A stretch of 53,271 nt of DNA from Candidatus Eremiobacter antarcticus (GTDB lineage Bacteria; Vulcanimicrobiota; Vulcanimicrobiia; Eremiobacterales; Eremiobacteraceae). The DNA lies in NCBI GenBank assembly GCA_003244105.1, contig QHBK01000016.1, positions 1 through 53,271 of the forward strand. Reading direction: 5' to 3'. Position 1 is the first letter of the stretch, and each line of letters starts with the position of its first letter. Below the pieces are notes generated by a model, which saw nothing but the letters and a program-made list of their open reading frames with translations, had not been told where the DNA came from and searched no databases. Position numbers and translations under genes: made by a program. This document shows, piece by piece, positions 1 through 10,772 of this stretch.

Positions 1-2187
<2,187 letters not shown>

Positions 2188-2242
2188 CGGCCGGGGAAAT
2201 GGGTATGAGGAAAGCAGACCACCACTTCAAAGGAGTTCCGTC

Positions 2243-2578
2243 GTGAGTAACCTGTTAAACGTCGACCAGAATAGCTTCGGCAGCGAGGTGCTGCAGTCCG
2301 CAACGCCTGTGCTCGTGGATTTTTGGGCTCCTTGGTGTGGTCCGTGCCGGATGATCGAGCCGATCGTCGATAAGATCGCTGCGGCCTACCAGGGGCGGCT
2401 CAAAGTTGTGAAGCTCAACACGGACGACAACGTGAGCATCGCCGGCAAATATGAAGTGTCCGGAATTCCGTGCCTCATTCTCTTCAAGTCCGGCGAGCCG
2501 GTCGACCGCATCGTCGGATACGTGCCGGAAAAGCAGCTGACGGGAGCAATCGAAAAGCATCTGGCGCCGGCCGCCTAA
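2243..2578 (+). CDS. trxA: Thioredoxin
   Basis: Cytoplasmic thiol-disulfide reductant of 111 residues, the normal size for a one-domain thioredoxin. The active site WCGPC is at residues 31-35 and the cis-proline loop reads SGIPC at 73-77. The usual residue after the cis-proline is Thr, so Cys77 is an extra thiol close to the active site. The GTG start at 2243 is supported by an AAAGGAG ribosome-binding site about 8 nt upstream. It lies between gyrA and selA and may supply reductant to MsrA and the sulfurtransferases encoded nearby, which is inference from context only. Confidence 0.96.
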   Translation: MSNLLNVDQNSFGSEVLQSATPVLVDFWAPWCGPCRMIEPIVDKIAAAYQGRLKVVKLNTDDNVSIAGKYEVSGIPCLILFKSGEPVDRIVGYVPEKQLTGAIEKHLAPAA

Positions 2579-2649
2579 GCGCGGGTTCGGTCGTCAGCGC
2601 TGCGGCGGCTCTTGCAGGGCCGCACGCTCATCTCTGAGCAGTTATCTGC

Positions 2650-4065
2650 ATGAATTCACCTCTGCGCGAGATCCCGGCTGTCCACCGCTTCACCGACGAT
2701 CCGGAGATCGCGGTGTACGACCGCGCGCTCGGCCATGGCGGCGTGCGGACGCACGTGCAAGCGGTGCTCGCCCAGGTCAGGGAGGAGGCGCACCAGGGCG
2801 CAACGTCCGCAGATTTCAGCGCCTTGCGCAGTGCCGTGCTCGACCGCCTGCGGCATGAGGTTTCGCAGACGCTGCTTGGCGTCATCAACGGGACCGGCAT
2901 CCTCTTGCATACCAACCTCGGCCGCGCGCCGCTCGCCGCCGGCGCGTTAGCGGAAGCGACGGCTTTAGGCGGCGGTTACACGAACCTGGAATACGACCTC
3001 GAAAGCGGTGAGCGGGGCAGCCGCTACCAGCGCGTCTCCGCGCTCGTGCAGGAGCTTTCAGGCGCCGAAGCTTCGCTCGTGGTCAACAACTGCGCCGCGG
3101 CCGTGCTGCTCGTGCTGGACACGTTCGCGAGCGGCCGCGAGGTCGTCGTCAGCCGCGGTGAGCTGATCGAGATCGGCGGCGGCTTTCGCCTGCCCGATGT
3201 CTTGCGGAAGAGCGGAGCAACGCTGGTCGAGGCCGGCACGACCAACAAGACGTACCTTTCAGATTATCGCAATGCGTGGCGTGAGACCACTGCGATGTTC
3301 TTGCGGACGCATCCCAGCAATTACCGCGTCGTCGGCTTCAGCCAAGAAGTGGAACCAAAAGCGCTGACCGCACTGGCACGAGAGCTCGGCGTCATCGCCT
3401 TCGAGGACTTGGGCTCGGGCGCGTTCATCGACCTTGGCGCATTCGGACTTCCTCACGAGCCGACGGTTCCGGAGAGCATCGCTTCGGGATTCGATTTGGT
3501 CGCCGTTTCCGGCGACAAACTGCTGGGCGGGCCGCAGTGCGGCATCATTTGCGGCAGCACGGAATGCGTCGAACGGCTGAAGCGCAATTCCCTGGTGCGC
3601 GCGCTGCGAGTGGACAAGCTGACGCTCGCGGCGCTCGCTTCCACGCTGTCGGTATACTTAGAACCGAGCCGGCTCCAAGAGATCCCTCTCTTCGCGATGC
3701 TCGCGTCCACCGTCGAGAGCTTATGGGCGCGCGCGGCGGCGATCTGCGCTGCTGTGGAAGGGGGCGAGTACGGCGTGCGCGTCGCGCCTTGCCTCAGCGA
3801 AGCGGCCACCGGCGGCGGAACGCTGCCTCTGACCTGCATTCCCTCCGCCGGCATAGCGGTCCGATTCGAGGCGTCGCAGGCGCGGATGCTGGGACCCGAC
3901 CGGCTGGCAGCCGACCTGCGACGGCACAGCCCGCCGGTGATCGCCAAGATCGAAGACGACGCTTTGATCGTGGATCTGCGCACTGTGCAACAGCGCGAGG
4001 ATGAGCTCGTGGCCGATGCGCTGCGCGCCGCGCTCGCGCCGGCAGCTGCCGCGCGCAACGCCTGA
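2650..4065 (+). CDS. selA: L-seryl-tRNA(Sec) selenium transferase
   Basis: PLP enzyme that converts Ser-tRNA(Sec) to Sec-tRNA(Sec) using selenophosphate. The 471-residue protein has the normal bacterial SelA length. The PLP lysine is Lys290 in SGDKLLGGPQ, and the N-terminal stretch INGTGILLHTNLGRAPL (residues 79-95) is characteristic of the family. It starts at ATG 2650 with only a weak upstream ribosome-binding site. The stop is followed by selB after 8 nt, so the two are almost certainly co-transcribed. A matching tRNA-Sec gene lies at 20410-20503 on the other strand. No selD was found in the window. Confidence 0.97.
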   Translation: MNSPLREIPAVHRFTDDPEIAVYDRALGHGGVRTHVQAVLAQVREEAHQGATSADFSALRSAVLDRLRHEVSQTLLGVINGTGILLHTNLGRAPLAAGALAEATALGGGYTNLEYDLESGERGSRYQRVSALVQELSGAEASLVVNNCAAAVLLVLDTFASGREVVVSRGELIEIGGGFRLPDVLRKSGATLVEAGTTNKTYLSDYRNAWRETTAMFLRTHPSNYRVVGFSQEVEPKALTALARELGVIAFEDLGSGAFIDLGAFGLPHEPTVPESIASGFDLVAVSGDKLLGGPQCGIICGSTECVERLKRNSLVRALRVDKLTLAALASTLSVYLEPSRLQEIPLFAMLASTVESLWARAAAICAAVEGGEYGVRVAPCLSEAATGGGTLPLTCIPSAGIAVRFEASQARMLGPDRLAADLRRHSPPVIAKIEDDALIVDLRTVQQREDELVADALRAALAPAAAARNA

Positions 4066-4073
4066 ACCGGACC

Positions 4074-5951
4074 ATGCACATCGTCGGCACGGCCGGCCAC
4101 GTCGACCACGGCAAGAGCTCCTTGGTCATCGCCTTGACCGGGCACAATCCCGATCGATTCATCGAGGAGCGCGAACGCGGGATGACGCTCGATCTCGGCT
4201 TTGCGCCCCTGCGCTTCCCGGATGACATCGAAGCGGGCATCATCGACGTTCCCGGACACGAGCGTTTTCTGCATAACATGTTGGCGGGCGCCGCCGGCAT
4301 GGAGCTGCTGCTGCTGGTCATCGCCGCGAACGACGGTCCGAGACACCAGACGTTCGAACATCTGCAAATCCTGAACTTTTTGAATGTGCAGCGCGCGATC
4401 ATCGTCTTGACCAAGATCGATCTTGTCGATCCCGAAAGCGTCGAAATCGCCGCCGCGCTCGCTTTGGACGCCTGCTCGGGCACAGTCGCGGCCGCTGCGC
4501 CGGTCGTGCCGGTGTCGAGCGTGACGGGCCAAGGCATCGACCAGCTCAAGAGCGAGATCCACCGCGCGTTGGAGCGCCTGCCGGCGCGCGACGAAAATGC
4601 GCCGGCCTATCTGCCTATCGATCGCGTCTTCGCGATGCGCGGGCACGGCACAGTTGTGACGGGCACGCTCATGCAGGGCACCATCAGCGTCGGAGACGTG
4701 TTGAGACTTCAGCCCTCGGGTCTGCAGGCCAGAGTGAAGAATCTTCAGACATTCGGATCAAACCGAGACCGCGCGGTCGGCGGCTCCCGGGTGGCCGTCA
4801 ATCTGCCCGGCATCGATGTCGATCAGATAGCGCGCGGGGAGACGCTGGTCGCGTCCGAGACATTGGACCCTGCGTCCGAACTCGCTGTTGAGTTCACGCC
4901 GCTTCCCGCTGCGTTGCCGCTTTTGAAGCGCCGGCTGCCGGTGCGCGCGCACATCGGATCCGCAGAGATCACCGGCTCCCTGCGCTTCGATGGCCGGACA
5001 CCGGTCAACGGCGAGCCGGTCCGCGCAACCGTCAGTTTGTCGAGGGCCGCGGCCGTGCACCCCGGCCTGCGCATTATCTTGCGCCGGTTGAGCCCCAAGG
5101 ATTTGTTGGGCGGCGCCGTTGTCAGCTCTGCGATCCCGTCCTCAACCGGCGATGATGCGCAAGATTGGAGCGGCGCGCCGCACGCGACTCAGTCCGTCGC
5201 AACGGTTCTGGCAGCCGCGGGCTCCGTTCCCAAGTCTGCGGCCAAAATCGCGTCTGAGGCCAACGTCGTTTTGCCAATCGCAAACGCCGCACTCGAATGG
5301 CTCGTGAGCGAAGGTCGCGCCGTGCCGCTGCATAAGCCCGCCGAGTTCTTGGGCGCGAACGCGCACCAGCAACTGTGGCTTGCAGCGGAATCCTTCATCG
5401 CACGCCGACACTCGGGCTCACCCTGGAAGGCCGGCGCGACAACTGCCGAGATCGCGGGGCAGATCGGCCTCGCCAACAACGAACCGCTCGCTCTGCGTTT
5501 GCTCGACCGTTGGCGCGACGAAGGCCTGGTCGCGCAGCACGGAAAGTTCTGGCACCACCCGGCTTTCGTGCCTGCGCTGGACAAGGATCAGGAGCGTTTC
5601 TTCTCCGCGGGGATGGCGACCGATGCGCAGTCCCCCTTCTTGCCGCGACCGTTCGGTGATCTTTCAAGTGCTGCCAAGAGGCACTCCGCCACTGCGGGCG
5701 AGGCGCTTGAAGCGCTGATCGCATTCGGAGCCGTGGTGCGCATCGGCGATGACGTCTATCGCCGTTCTCAAATCGATGCGGCCCGCTCCGCCATTTCGAC
5801 CGCGCTTGCCGAGCACGGCCGCGCGACGATGGCGCAGCTGCGCGACGCTTTGGGCACATCGCGCAGATATGCGTTGCCGTTGATGGAGTACTTCGACAGC
5901 AGCGGTGTGACGATCCGCGAAGGCGATCTGCGCCGCCTGCGGCAGCCATGA
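4074..5951 (+). CDS. selB: Selenocysteine-specific translation elongation factor SelB
   Basis: GTPase that delivers Sec-tRNA(Sec) to UGA codons next to a SECIS element. The 625-residue protein begins with the P-loop GTAGHVDHGKSS (residues 5-16), followed by switch II DVPGHE near residue 63 and TKID near residue 118. EF-Tu-like domains II and III follow. From about residue 370 to the end it has the winged-helix repeats that bind SECIS RNA. It follows selA by 8 nt. Its stop is 4 nt from the TTG start of the transporter gene, suggesting the transcript continues. Confidence 0.96.
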   Translation: MHIVGTAGHVDHGKSSLVIALTGHNPDRFIEERERGMTLDLGFAPLRFPDDIEAGIIDVPGHERFLHNMLAGAAGMELLLLVIAANDGPRHQTFEHLQILNFLNVQRAIIVLTKIDLVDPESVEIAAALALDACSGTVAAAAPVVPVSSVTGQGIDQLKSEIHRALERLPARDENAPAYLPIDRVFAMRGHGTVVTGTLMQGTISVGDVLRLQPSGLQARVKNLQTFGSNRDRAVGGSRVAVNLPGIDVDQIARGETLVASETLDPASELAVEFTPLPAALPLLKRRLPVRAHIGSAEITGSLRFDGRTPVNGEPVRATVSLSRAAAVHPGLRIILRRLSPKDLLGGAVVSSAIPSSTGDDAQDWSGAPHATQSVATVLAAAGSVPKSAAKIASEANVVLPIANAALEWLVSEGRAVPLHKPAEFLGANAHQQLWLAAESFIARRHSGSPWKAGATTAEIAGQIGLANNEPLALRLLDRWRDEGLVAQHGKFWHHPAFVPALDKDQERFFSAGMATDAQSPFLPRPFGDLSSAAKRHSATAGEALEALIAFGAVVRIGDDVYRRSQIDAARSAISTALAEHGRATMAQLRDALGTSRRYALPLMEYFDSSGVTIREGDLRRLRQP

Positions 5952-5955
5952 CTGA

Positions 5956-6876
5956 TTGCTAGGCGTCGTCCTCGGCCTGCTGGCCGGCTTCACCTACGGT
6001 GCAGCGGATTTCATCGGCGGTCTCGCCAGCCGCCGCTCTTCGGCCGTTGCGGTGGTGGTCATCTCGCAGGTGGCAGGTCTCGTTGCTCTTCTGCTTCTCG
6101 TGGGTTTGCTCCCCAAGTCTGCGCCGACCGTCGCAGACATTGGCTGGGGTTCCGCCGCCGGTCTGGCGGGCGCGGCAGGCATCACGTTCTTGTATCGCGG
6201 GCTCGCCATCGGCCGCATGAGCCTTGTTTCGCCCGTCACGGCGGTGATCGCCGCGATGATCCCCTTCGTTTGGGGCCTCGTCTTGGGCGAGCGGCCCTCG
6301 CTGCTCGCAATCGGCGGTGTGGCGCTGGCGCTGATCGCCGTGGTGCTGGTATCCGTTTCCGAACATCCCGGCAATCCTGTGTCCAACGCCGCGCCCGGAC
6401 TTGTCGGCACCTCGTCTGCCGCCCGTGCGCGCACCAGCAAGAGCGCGCTCAATCTCCCGCCGGGCTTGGTCGAGGCGATGATCTCAGGGCTTGGCGTCGG
6501 CGCGTTCTACGTGCTGCTGGCGCACACGGGCCCCGATGCCGGGCTATGGCCGCTTGCCGGTTCCCGCAGCGCGTCGATTGCGGTGCTCCTGGTCTTCGCG
6601 GCGGCCGGGCGCCGGACGTTGGTACCGGCACAAGGCGCGTACCCTGCCATCCTATTGTCGGGCGTTATCGACATGCTGGCCAACGCGTTCTACCTGCTTG
6701 CCACGCGGCACGGGCTGTTGGCGCTCGTGGCGGTGCTCGCATCCTTGTATCCAGCCAGCACCGTGTTGCTCGCCCGCATCATCTTGAACGAACGGCTGAC
6801 CCTCGTGCAGCTTGGCGGCGTGGCGTGCGCTCTCGCCGCTGTGGCGGGAATCGCTGCGGGCCAGAACAGCCGTTGA
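5956..6876 (+). CDS. EamA/DMT-family membrane transporter
   Basis: Integral membrane protein of 306 residues with about ten hydrophobic segments and the two-halves pattern of the drug/metabolite transporter superfamily. A longer polar loop (about residues 135-160) joins the halves. It starts at TTG 5956, 4 nt after the selB stop; the first residues LGVVLGLLAGFTYG already form transmembrane segment 1, which supports this start. The substrate cannot be read from sequence. Its tight link to selAB invites the thought of a selenium- or amino-acid-related substrate, but this is inference only. Confidence 0.85.
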   Translation: MLGVVLGLLAGFTYGAADFIGGLASRRSSAVAVVVISQVAGLVALLLLVGLLPKSAPTVADIGWGSAAGLAGAAGITFLYRGLAIGRMSLVSPVTAVIAAMIPFVWGLVLGERPSLLAIGGVALALIAVVLVSVSEHPGNPVSNAAPGLVGTSSAARARTSKSALNLPPGLVEAMISGLGVGAFYVLLAHTGPDAGLWPLAGSRSASIAVLLVFAAAGRRTLVPAQGAYPAILLSGVIDMLANAFYLLATRHGLLALVAVLASLYPASTVLLARIILNERLTLVQLGGVACALAAVAGIAAGQNSR

Positions 6877-6916
6877 AAACCGCGCTTTCGACGAAAGCGA
6901 GAGTCAGGAAAATCAG

Positions 6917-7417
6917 ATGAGCAGTTCGGACCGTACGCGCACCGTCGCATGGCAAGACCCGGCGATCACGGCGGGGGACTCTGCCGTGCGCTCCGGCTTC
7001 GAGCGGCTGCAGGCGTTGCTGTGCGGAGAGTCTCCCAAGCCCCCGATGGCCATTCTTGTTGGCATCGAGATGACTGAATGCGAACCCGGGCGCGTCGTCT
7101 TCACGGGGACGCCCGCGGAGTTTCACTATAACCTCGGCGGCGTGGCGCACGGCGGTTTCGCATGCACGCTTTTGGATTCAGCGCTCGGCTGCGCCGTCAC
7201 ATCGCTGCTGCCGGCGGGCAGAAGCTGTACGACCGTTGATCTGCACGTGCGCTTCATTCGACCGCTCACGCGTGAGACAGGCGTCGTTCGCTGCGAGGCC
7301 ACGGTGCTGCACCTGGGCAAGACGGTCGGTACGGCTGAAGCTCGCATCACGGATTCCGGCGGACGTCTGTGCGCCTACGCATCGACCGCCTGCGCCATCC
7401 TCGATGAAAAGGGCTGA
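6917..7417 (+). CDS. PaaI-family hotdog thioesterase
   Basis: Acyl-CoA thioesterase of the hotdog fold, 166 residues from the ATG at 6917, which has an AGGA ribosome-binding site 6-10 nt upstream. An open frame extends upstream into the transporter gene, but those residues are not family-like. The signature FHYNLGGVAHGGFACTLLDSALG (nt 7122-7190; split HGG motif and active-site Asp in LLDSA) is typical of PaaI-like enzymes that clear aromatic or other acyl-CoA thioesters. The gene converges on the sulfurtransferase gene. Confidence 0.88.
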   Translation: MSSSDRTRTVAWQDPAITAGDSAVRSGFERLQALLCGESPKPPMAILVGIEMTECEPGRVVFTGTPAEFHYNLGGVAHGGFACTLLDSALGCAVTSLLPAGRSCTTVDLHVRFIRPLTRETGVVRCEATVLHLGKTVGTAEARITDSGGRLCAYASTACAILDEKG

Positions 7418-7470
7418 CCGCTGGGTCAACCCTGCCGGATTCGCCCGGGCCGGAGCCGTCATGCCGGCCC
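7411..7470. terminator. Two hairpins between convergent genes
   Basis: The first hairpin, 7411-7432, pairs 8 of 9 bases around a GCTG loop and overlaps the thioesterase stop. The second, 7447-7470, has perfect 7-bp arms GGGCCGG/CCGGCCC. Neither is followed by a clear T run, so these are candidate convergent-gene terminators rather than textbook intrinsic ones. Confidence 0.45.
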
Positions 7471-7484
7471 GCAAATGTCGATCG

Positions 7485-8351
7485 TCAAACGGCCACGGGC
7501 GCGCGTGATTCCTTTTCGATGGGGACGTCGATCAGATTGCCGTACTCCGTCCACGAGCCGTCGTAATTGCGAACGCTGTCATAGCCGAGCAGATACTTCA
7601 GGACGAACCACGTGTGCGATGAGCGCTCGCCGATGCGGCAGTAGGCGATCGTCTCCCGTTTGGGATCGAGGCCCTTGCCCTCGTACAGCGAGACCAGTTC
7701 CTCCGCCGATTTGAAACTGCCGTCGTCTTTCACCGCCTGGCTCCAAGGAACATTGATCGCACCTGGGATGTGGCCCGCGCGCTGAGCAGTTTCGGACATG
7801 CCGGGCGGCGCGATGATCTCGCCCGTGAATTCCGGCGTCGAACGCACGTCGACCAAGTTGTGCGAGCGATCGCGCACGGTCTCCAAGATGAGGTCGCGTT
7901 TGGCGCGCAGTTCCGGATTGACCTCAGCAACCCGGTATTCCGCGCGCGGATAGGACGGCGCATCCTTGGTGAGCGGGCGGTTCTCCGCCAGCCATTTCTT
8001 GCGCCCGCCGTCGATCAGCACCACTTTTTGATGGCCGTAGTACTTCAGGATCCAAAACGCAAACGCTGCGAACCAATTGTTGTTGTCGCCGTACAGCACG
8101 ACGGTCGTGTTGTTGGAGATTCCATGCGATGAGAGAAGCTGTTCGATCTCTTCGCTCGTCGGGATGTCGCGCCGGATCGGATCGTTCAATTGGGTCTGCC
8201 AGTTGAAGCCGGCCGCGCCCGGCATGTGGCCTTGGTCGTATGCGGTCGTGTCCACGTCGACTTCGACGAAACGCAAATCTTTGTCGTTCAGGTGCTCCTC
8301 GGCCCAAGCCGTCGTCACGAGCATCTCGGGATGAGCGAAGTCACGAGCCAT
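7485..8351 (-). CDS. Thiosulfate sulfurtransferase, two-domain rhodanese (CysA-like)
   Basis: Transfers sulfane sulfur from thiosulfate to a thiol or cyanide acceptor. The 288-residue protein has two rhodanese domains. The N-terminal one lacks the catalytic loop. The C-terminal one carries the active loop CRIGERS with Cys238, which matches thiosulfate sulfurtransferases (CysA2/SseA type of actinobacteria) better than 3-mercaptopyruvate enzymes. The ATG at 8351 is chosen because AAGGAG lies 6-8 nt upstream; an earlier in-frame start at 8429 has no such site. The gene is divergent from the persulfide dioxygenase fusion, sharing a 162-nt promoter region. Confidence 0.92.
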   Translation of the reverse strand: MARDFAHPEMLVTTAWAEEHLNDKDLRFVEVDVDTTAYDQGHMPGAAGFNWQTQLNDPIRRDIPTSEEIEQLLSSHGISNNTTVVLYGDNNNWFAAFAFWILKYYGHQKVVLIDGGRKKWLAENRPLTKDAPSYPRAEYRVAEVNPELRAKRDLILETVRDRSHNLVDVRSTPEFTGEIIAPPGMSETAQRAGHIPGAINVPWSQAVKDDGSFKSAEELVSLYEGKGLDPKRETIAYCRIGERSSHTWFVLKYLLGYDSVRNYDGSWTEYGNLIDVPIEKESRAPVAV

Positions 8352-8513
8352 GATGGATCTCCTTTTCGACATCGTCGGCGAAGCGGATATGGTACGTTCT
8401 GTGCGATGGCGTCTACTCCTTATTCCCAAGGCGACGCCTTCGCGAGGGACTGCCGATGCTGTGCCTAACCCTTTCTCTGGAAGAAACCAAGCGTCGCGAC
8501 GAAACGGAGCGGA

Positions 8514-9947
8514 ATGTTCTTCCGGCAGATCTACGATGATGGTTTAGCGCAGGCTTCCTACGTGGTTGGCAGCTCAGGCGACGGGCGCGCCTTGGTCGTT
8601 GATCCCTGCCGCGACGTCGACGTCTATCTTGAGCTGGCGGCGCAAAAGGATCTGCAAATCGTCGCGGTGGCCGAGACCCACATCCATGCCGACTTCCTTT
8701 CAGGAGCGCCCGAGCTTGCCCGCGTCACCGGCGCAACGTTGCAGCTCTCCGGCGAAGGCCGCGGCCCGCACGGCTACGCGCAGGCGTCCGAAGGCGACGT
8801 CCGCTTCTTGAACGATGGGGAATCCTTTTCGTTGGGCGAGGTGCTGGTCAAGGCGCGACACACGCCTGGGCACACGCCCGAACATCTGAGCTTCGAGATC
8901 TTCGACGACGCGCGCCAGGCGGAGCCCATGCTGCTGCTGAGCGGTGATTTCATCTTCGTCGGCGATCTGGGAAGGCCCGATCTGCTGGAACGTTCGTTGA
9001 ACGCGGCCGGCACCGCTCGCGCCGGCGCGCTGCAGATGTTCGCGAGCCTGCGACGTGCGCTTGCAGAGCTTCCGGATTACGTGCAGGTCTGGCCCGGGCA
9101 TGGAGCCGGATCCGCATGCGGCCGCGCGTTAGGAGCGGTGCCCAGCACGACGCTCGGATACGAGCGCCGCTTCTCGTGGTGGAGTCATTTGCTGGAAACC
9201 GGCGACGAGCCCGGCTTCGTCGAAGCGCTCTTACGCGACCAGCCCGACGCGCCGTCATACTTCGCCGCCATGAAAAGACTCAATCGCGGCGACAGACCGT
9301 TGCTTGACGCGTTGCCCGTGCCGCCGGCGCTTGATGCAAGCGCTTTGCAGCGTGCGCGCGCTGACGGTGCGGTCGTCATCGATACCCGCAGTAAGCAAGC
9401 CTTCATCCGGTCGCATCTCGCAGGCGCCGTCAGCATTCCAGATGGTCCATCGTTCTCAAATTGGGCGGCGTGGTTCGTACCGCTTGGAAGCGCCATCGTG
9501 CTGATCGCGCCTCAGGCCCGCGTTGAGGAGCTGGTGCGCCGCCTCATCCGGGTCGGCCACGATCGCATCATCGGCTATGCGGCAGATCAGTCGCAGGGCA
9601 AATCCGCGCTTCAACCGCTGCCCGAGATATCAGCGGACAGCGCCCATCGGATGTGGTCCGATAAGAAAGCGGTGATCGTCGATGTTCGCTCTGACGCAGA
9701 GTATCAGCGCGTACGGATTCCGGGTGCGCTGCACTTGAGCTCGGGGCGCTTGCTCACTGGCTTAGACCGCGTGCCCAAGGGTAGCGCGATCATCGTCCAT
9801 TGTGCGGCAGGCGACCGTTCTGTTGCCGCCAGCAGCGTGCTCCTAGCCAACGGCTTCCAGCACGTCTTCAACCTCGAGCGCGGCCTGGACGATTGGCGTG
9901 CCAACGGCCTTCCGTTAGAATCCCAAGCGGTCGCAGTCCCAAGCTGA
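8514..9947 (+). CDS. Persulfide dioxygenase (MBL fold) fused to two rhodanese domains
   Basis: Likely oxidises persulfide to sulfite and handles sulfane sulfur. Residues 1-245 are an ETHE1-like metallo-beta-lactamase domain with THIHAD (His56, His58, Asp60), TPGH (His120) and SGDFIFVGD (Asp145) as iron ligands. Residues about 270-350 form a rhodanese fold without a cysteine where the active loop should be (LIAPQ). Residues about 370-465 form a second rhodanese with active loop CAAGDR (Cys430). The 477-residue length fits the PDO-rhodanese fusion family. It is the first gene of a plus-strand sulfur block. Confidence 0.92.
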   Translation: MFFRQIYDDGLAQASYVVGSSGDGRALVVDPCRDVDVYLELAAQKDLQIVAVAETHIHADFLSGAPELARVTGATLQLSGEGRGPHGYAQASEGDVRFLNDGESFSLGEVLVKARHTPGHTPEHLSFEIFDDARQAEPMLLLSGDFIFVGDLGRPDLLERSLNAAGTARAGALQMFASLRRALAELPDYVQVWPGHGAGSACGRALGAVPSTTLGYERRFSWWSHLLETGDEPGFVEALLRDQPDAPSYFAAMKRLNRGDRPLLDALPVPPALDASALQRARADGAVVIDTRSKQAFIRSHLAGAVSIPDGPSFSNWAAWFVPLGSAIVLIAPQARVEELVRRLIRVGHDRIIGYAADQSQGKSALQPLPEISADSAHRMWSDKKAVIVDVRSDAEYQRVRIPGALHLSSGRLLTGLDRVPKGSAIIVHCAAGDRSVAASSVLLANGFQHVFNLERGLDDWRANGLPLESQAVAVPS

Positions 9948-10041
9948 GGGGCTTGCGAGCAACCGCACGGCAGGGAATCCTTCAACCGTGCTTCTAGCCT
10001 CAGGCATTCCTGTCGTATGCTTTGCCGGAGGATCTTTCAGT

Positions 10042-10749
10042 ATGCCTGTATCCCGCAAGACGTTTTTATCATCCACGGCTGTTGCCGCCTCGGCCGCGCT
10101 GCTCGCAGACAAAACGCGTGTTGCCGCGGCAAGCCCTGGGGCAGGCCTTCACTTTCACGTCCTGACCCAAACCGAATACGATCACGCTCTGATGATGAAG
10201 AAAATCACGGCGCCGGCGCCGCATAAGCAGGTCTTCCAGTCGGTTTCCCCGCTCCTGATCACGCCCACGATCGCGAGTGTCTACATCCACATGCAGAACG
10301 CGATGAACGGTTATCAGTACTCGTTGGGATACGGGCCTAGCAGCCTGGCGACGCTCGCGGTTTTCATCGGGCCGTCGATCGTGCTCGGCCTTAACGATGC
10401 GATGTGGAAGAAATACAACATCGGCACCGCGCTCAATCTGGCCTCGACCAACATCTATTACAAGGCGACGTCGAACCTCGACCCGGCCGCAGCGCCTGAC
10501 GATCCGAACGGCCTCTATCAGGATTGGAGCGCCGAGGCGGTGCTCAAACGTGGCGGCACGTTCATGGTCTGCCACAACGCCACCACCGCAGTCGCGGCGC
10601 TGTTCGCCTCGAAGACCGGGCGCACGCCGCAAGCCGTTCTAACCGACTTCAAGCAGAACTTCTTGCCGGAATTCATGCTCGTGCCCGCGGGCGTAACGGC
10701 CGTGCAACTCGCTCAAGAGAACGGCTGGAAAGTGTACCCAATCATCTGA
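10042..10749 (+). CDS. Tat-signal DsrE-like sulfur-carrier protein (predicted)
   Basis: Predicted exported protein of 235 residues. The ATG at 10042 is preferred over an upstream in-frame start because GGAGG lies about 10 nt before it and because the protein then begins with a signal peptide MPVSRKTFLS followed by an Ala-rich stretch (a Lys variant of the twin-arginine motif). The C-terminal part looks like the DsrE/DsrF fold: a loop with one Cys in MVCHNATTA and the end VPAGVTAVQLAQENGW, similar to the VPAGV motif of DsrE proteins. The neighbours handle thiosulfate and persulfide. The DsrE assignment rests on motif resemblance, not on a search. Confidence 0.6.
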   Translation: MPVSRKTFLSSTAVAASAALLADKTRVAAASPGAGLHFHVLTQTEYDHALMMKKITAPAPHKQVFQSVSPLLITPTIASVYIHMQNAMNGYQYSLGYGPSSLATLAVFIGPSIVLGLNDAMWKKYNIGTALNLASTNIYYKATSNLDPAAAPDDPNGLYQDWSAEAVLKRGGTFMVCHNATTAVAALFASKTGRTPQAVLTDFKQNFLPEFMLVPAGVTAVQLAQENGWKVYPII

Positions 10750-10772
10750 CATAACGAGGCCGCGGCGCCCGC

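Noticed and set aside
3453-4646. 397-codon open frame on the minus strand
   Set aside because: It is antisense to selA and selB and shows the composition of a shadow frame.
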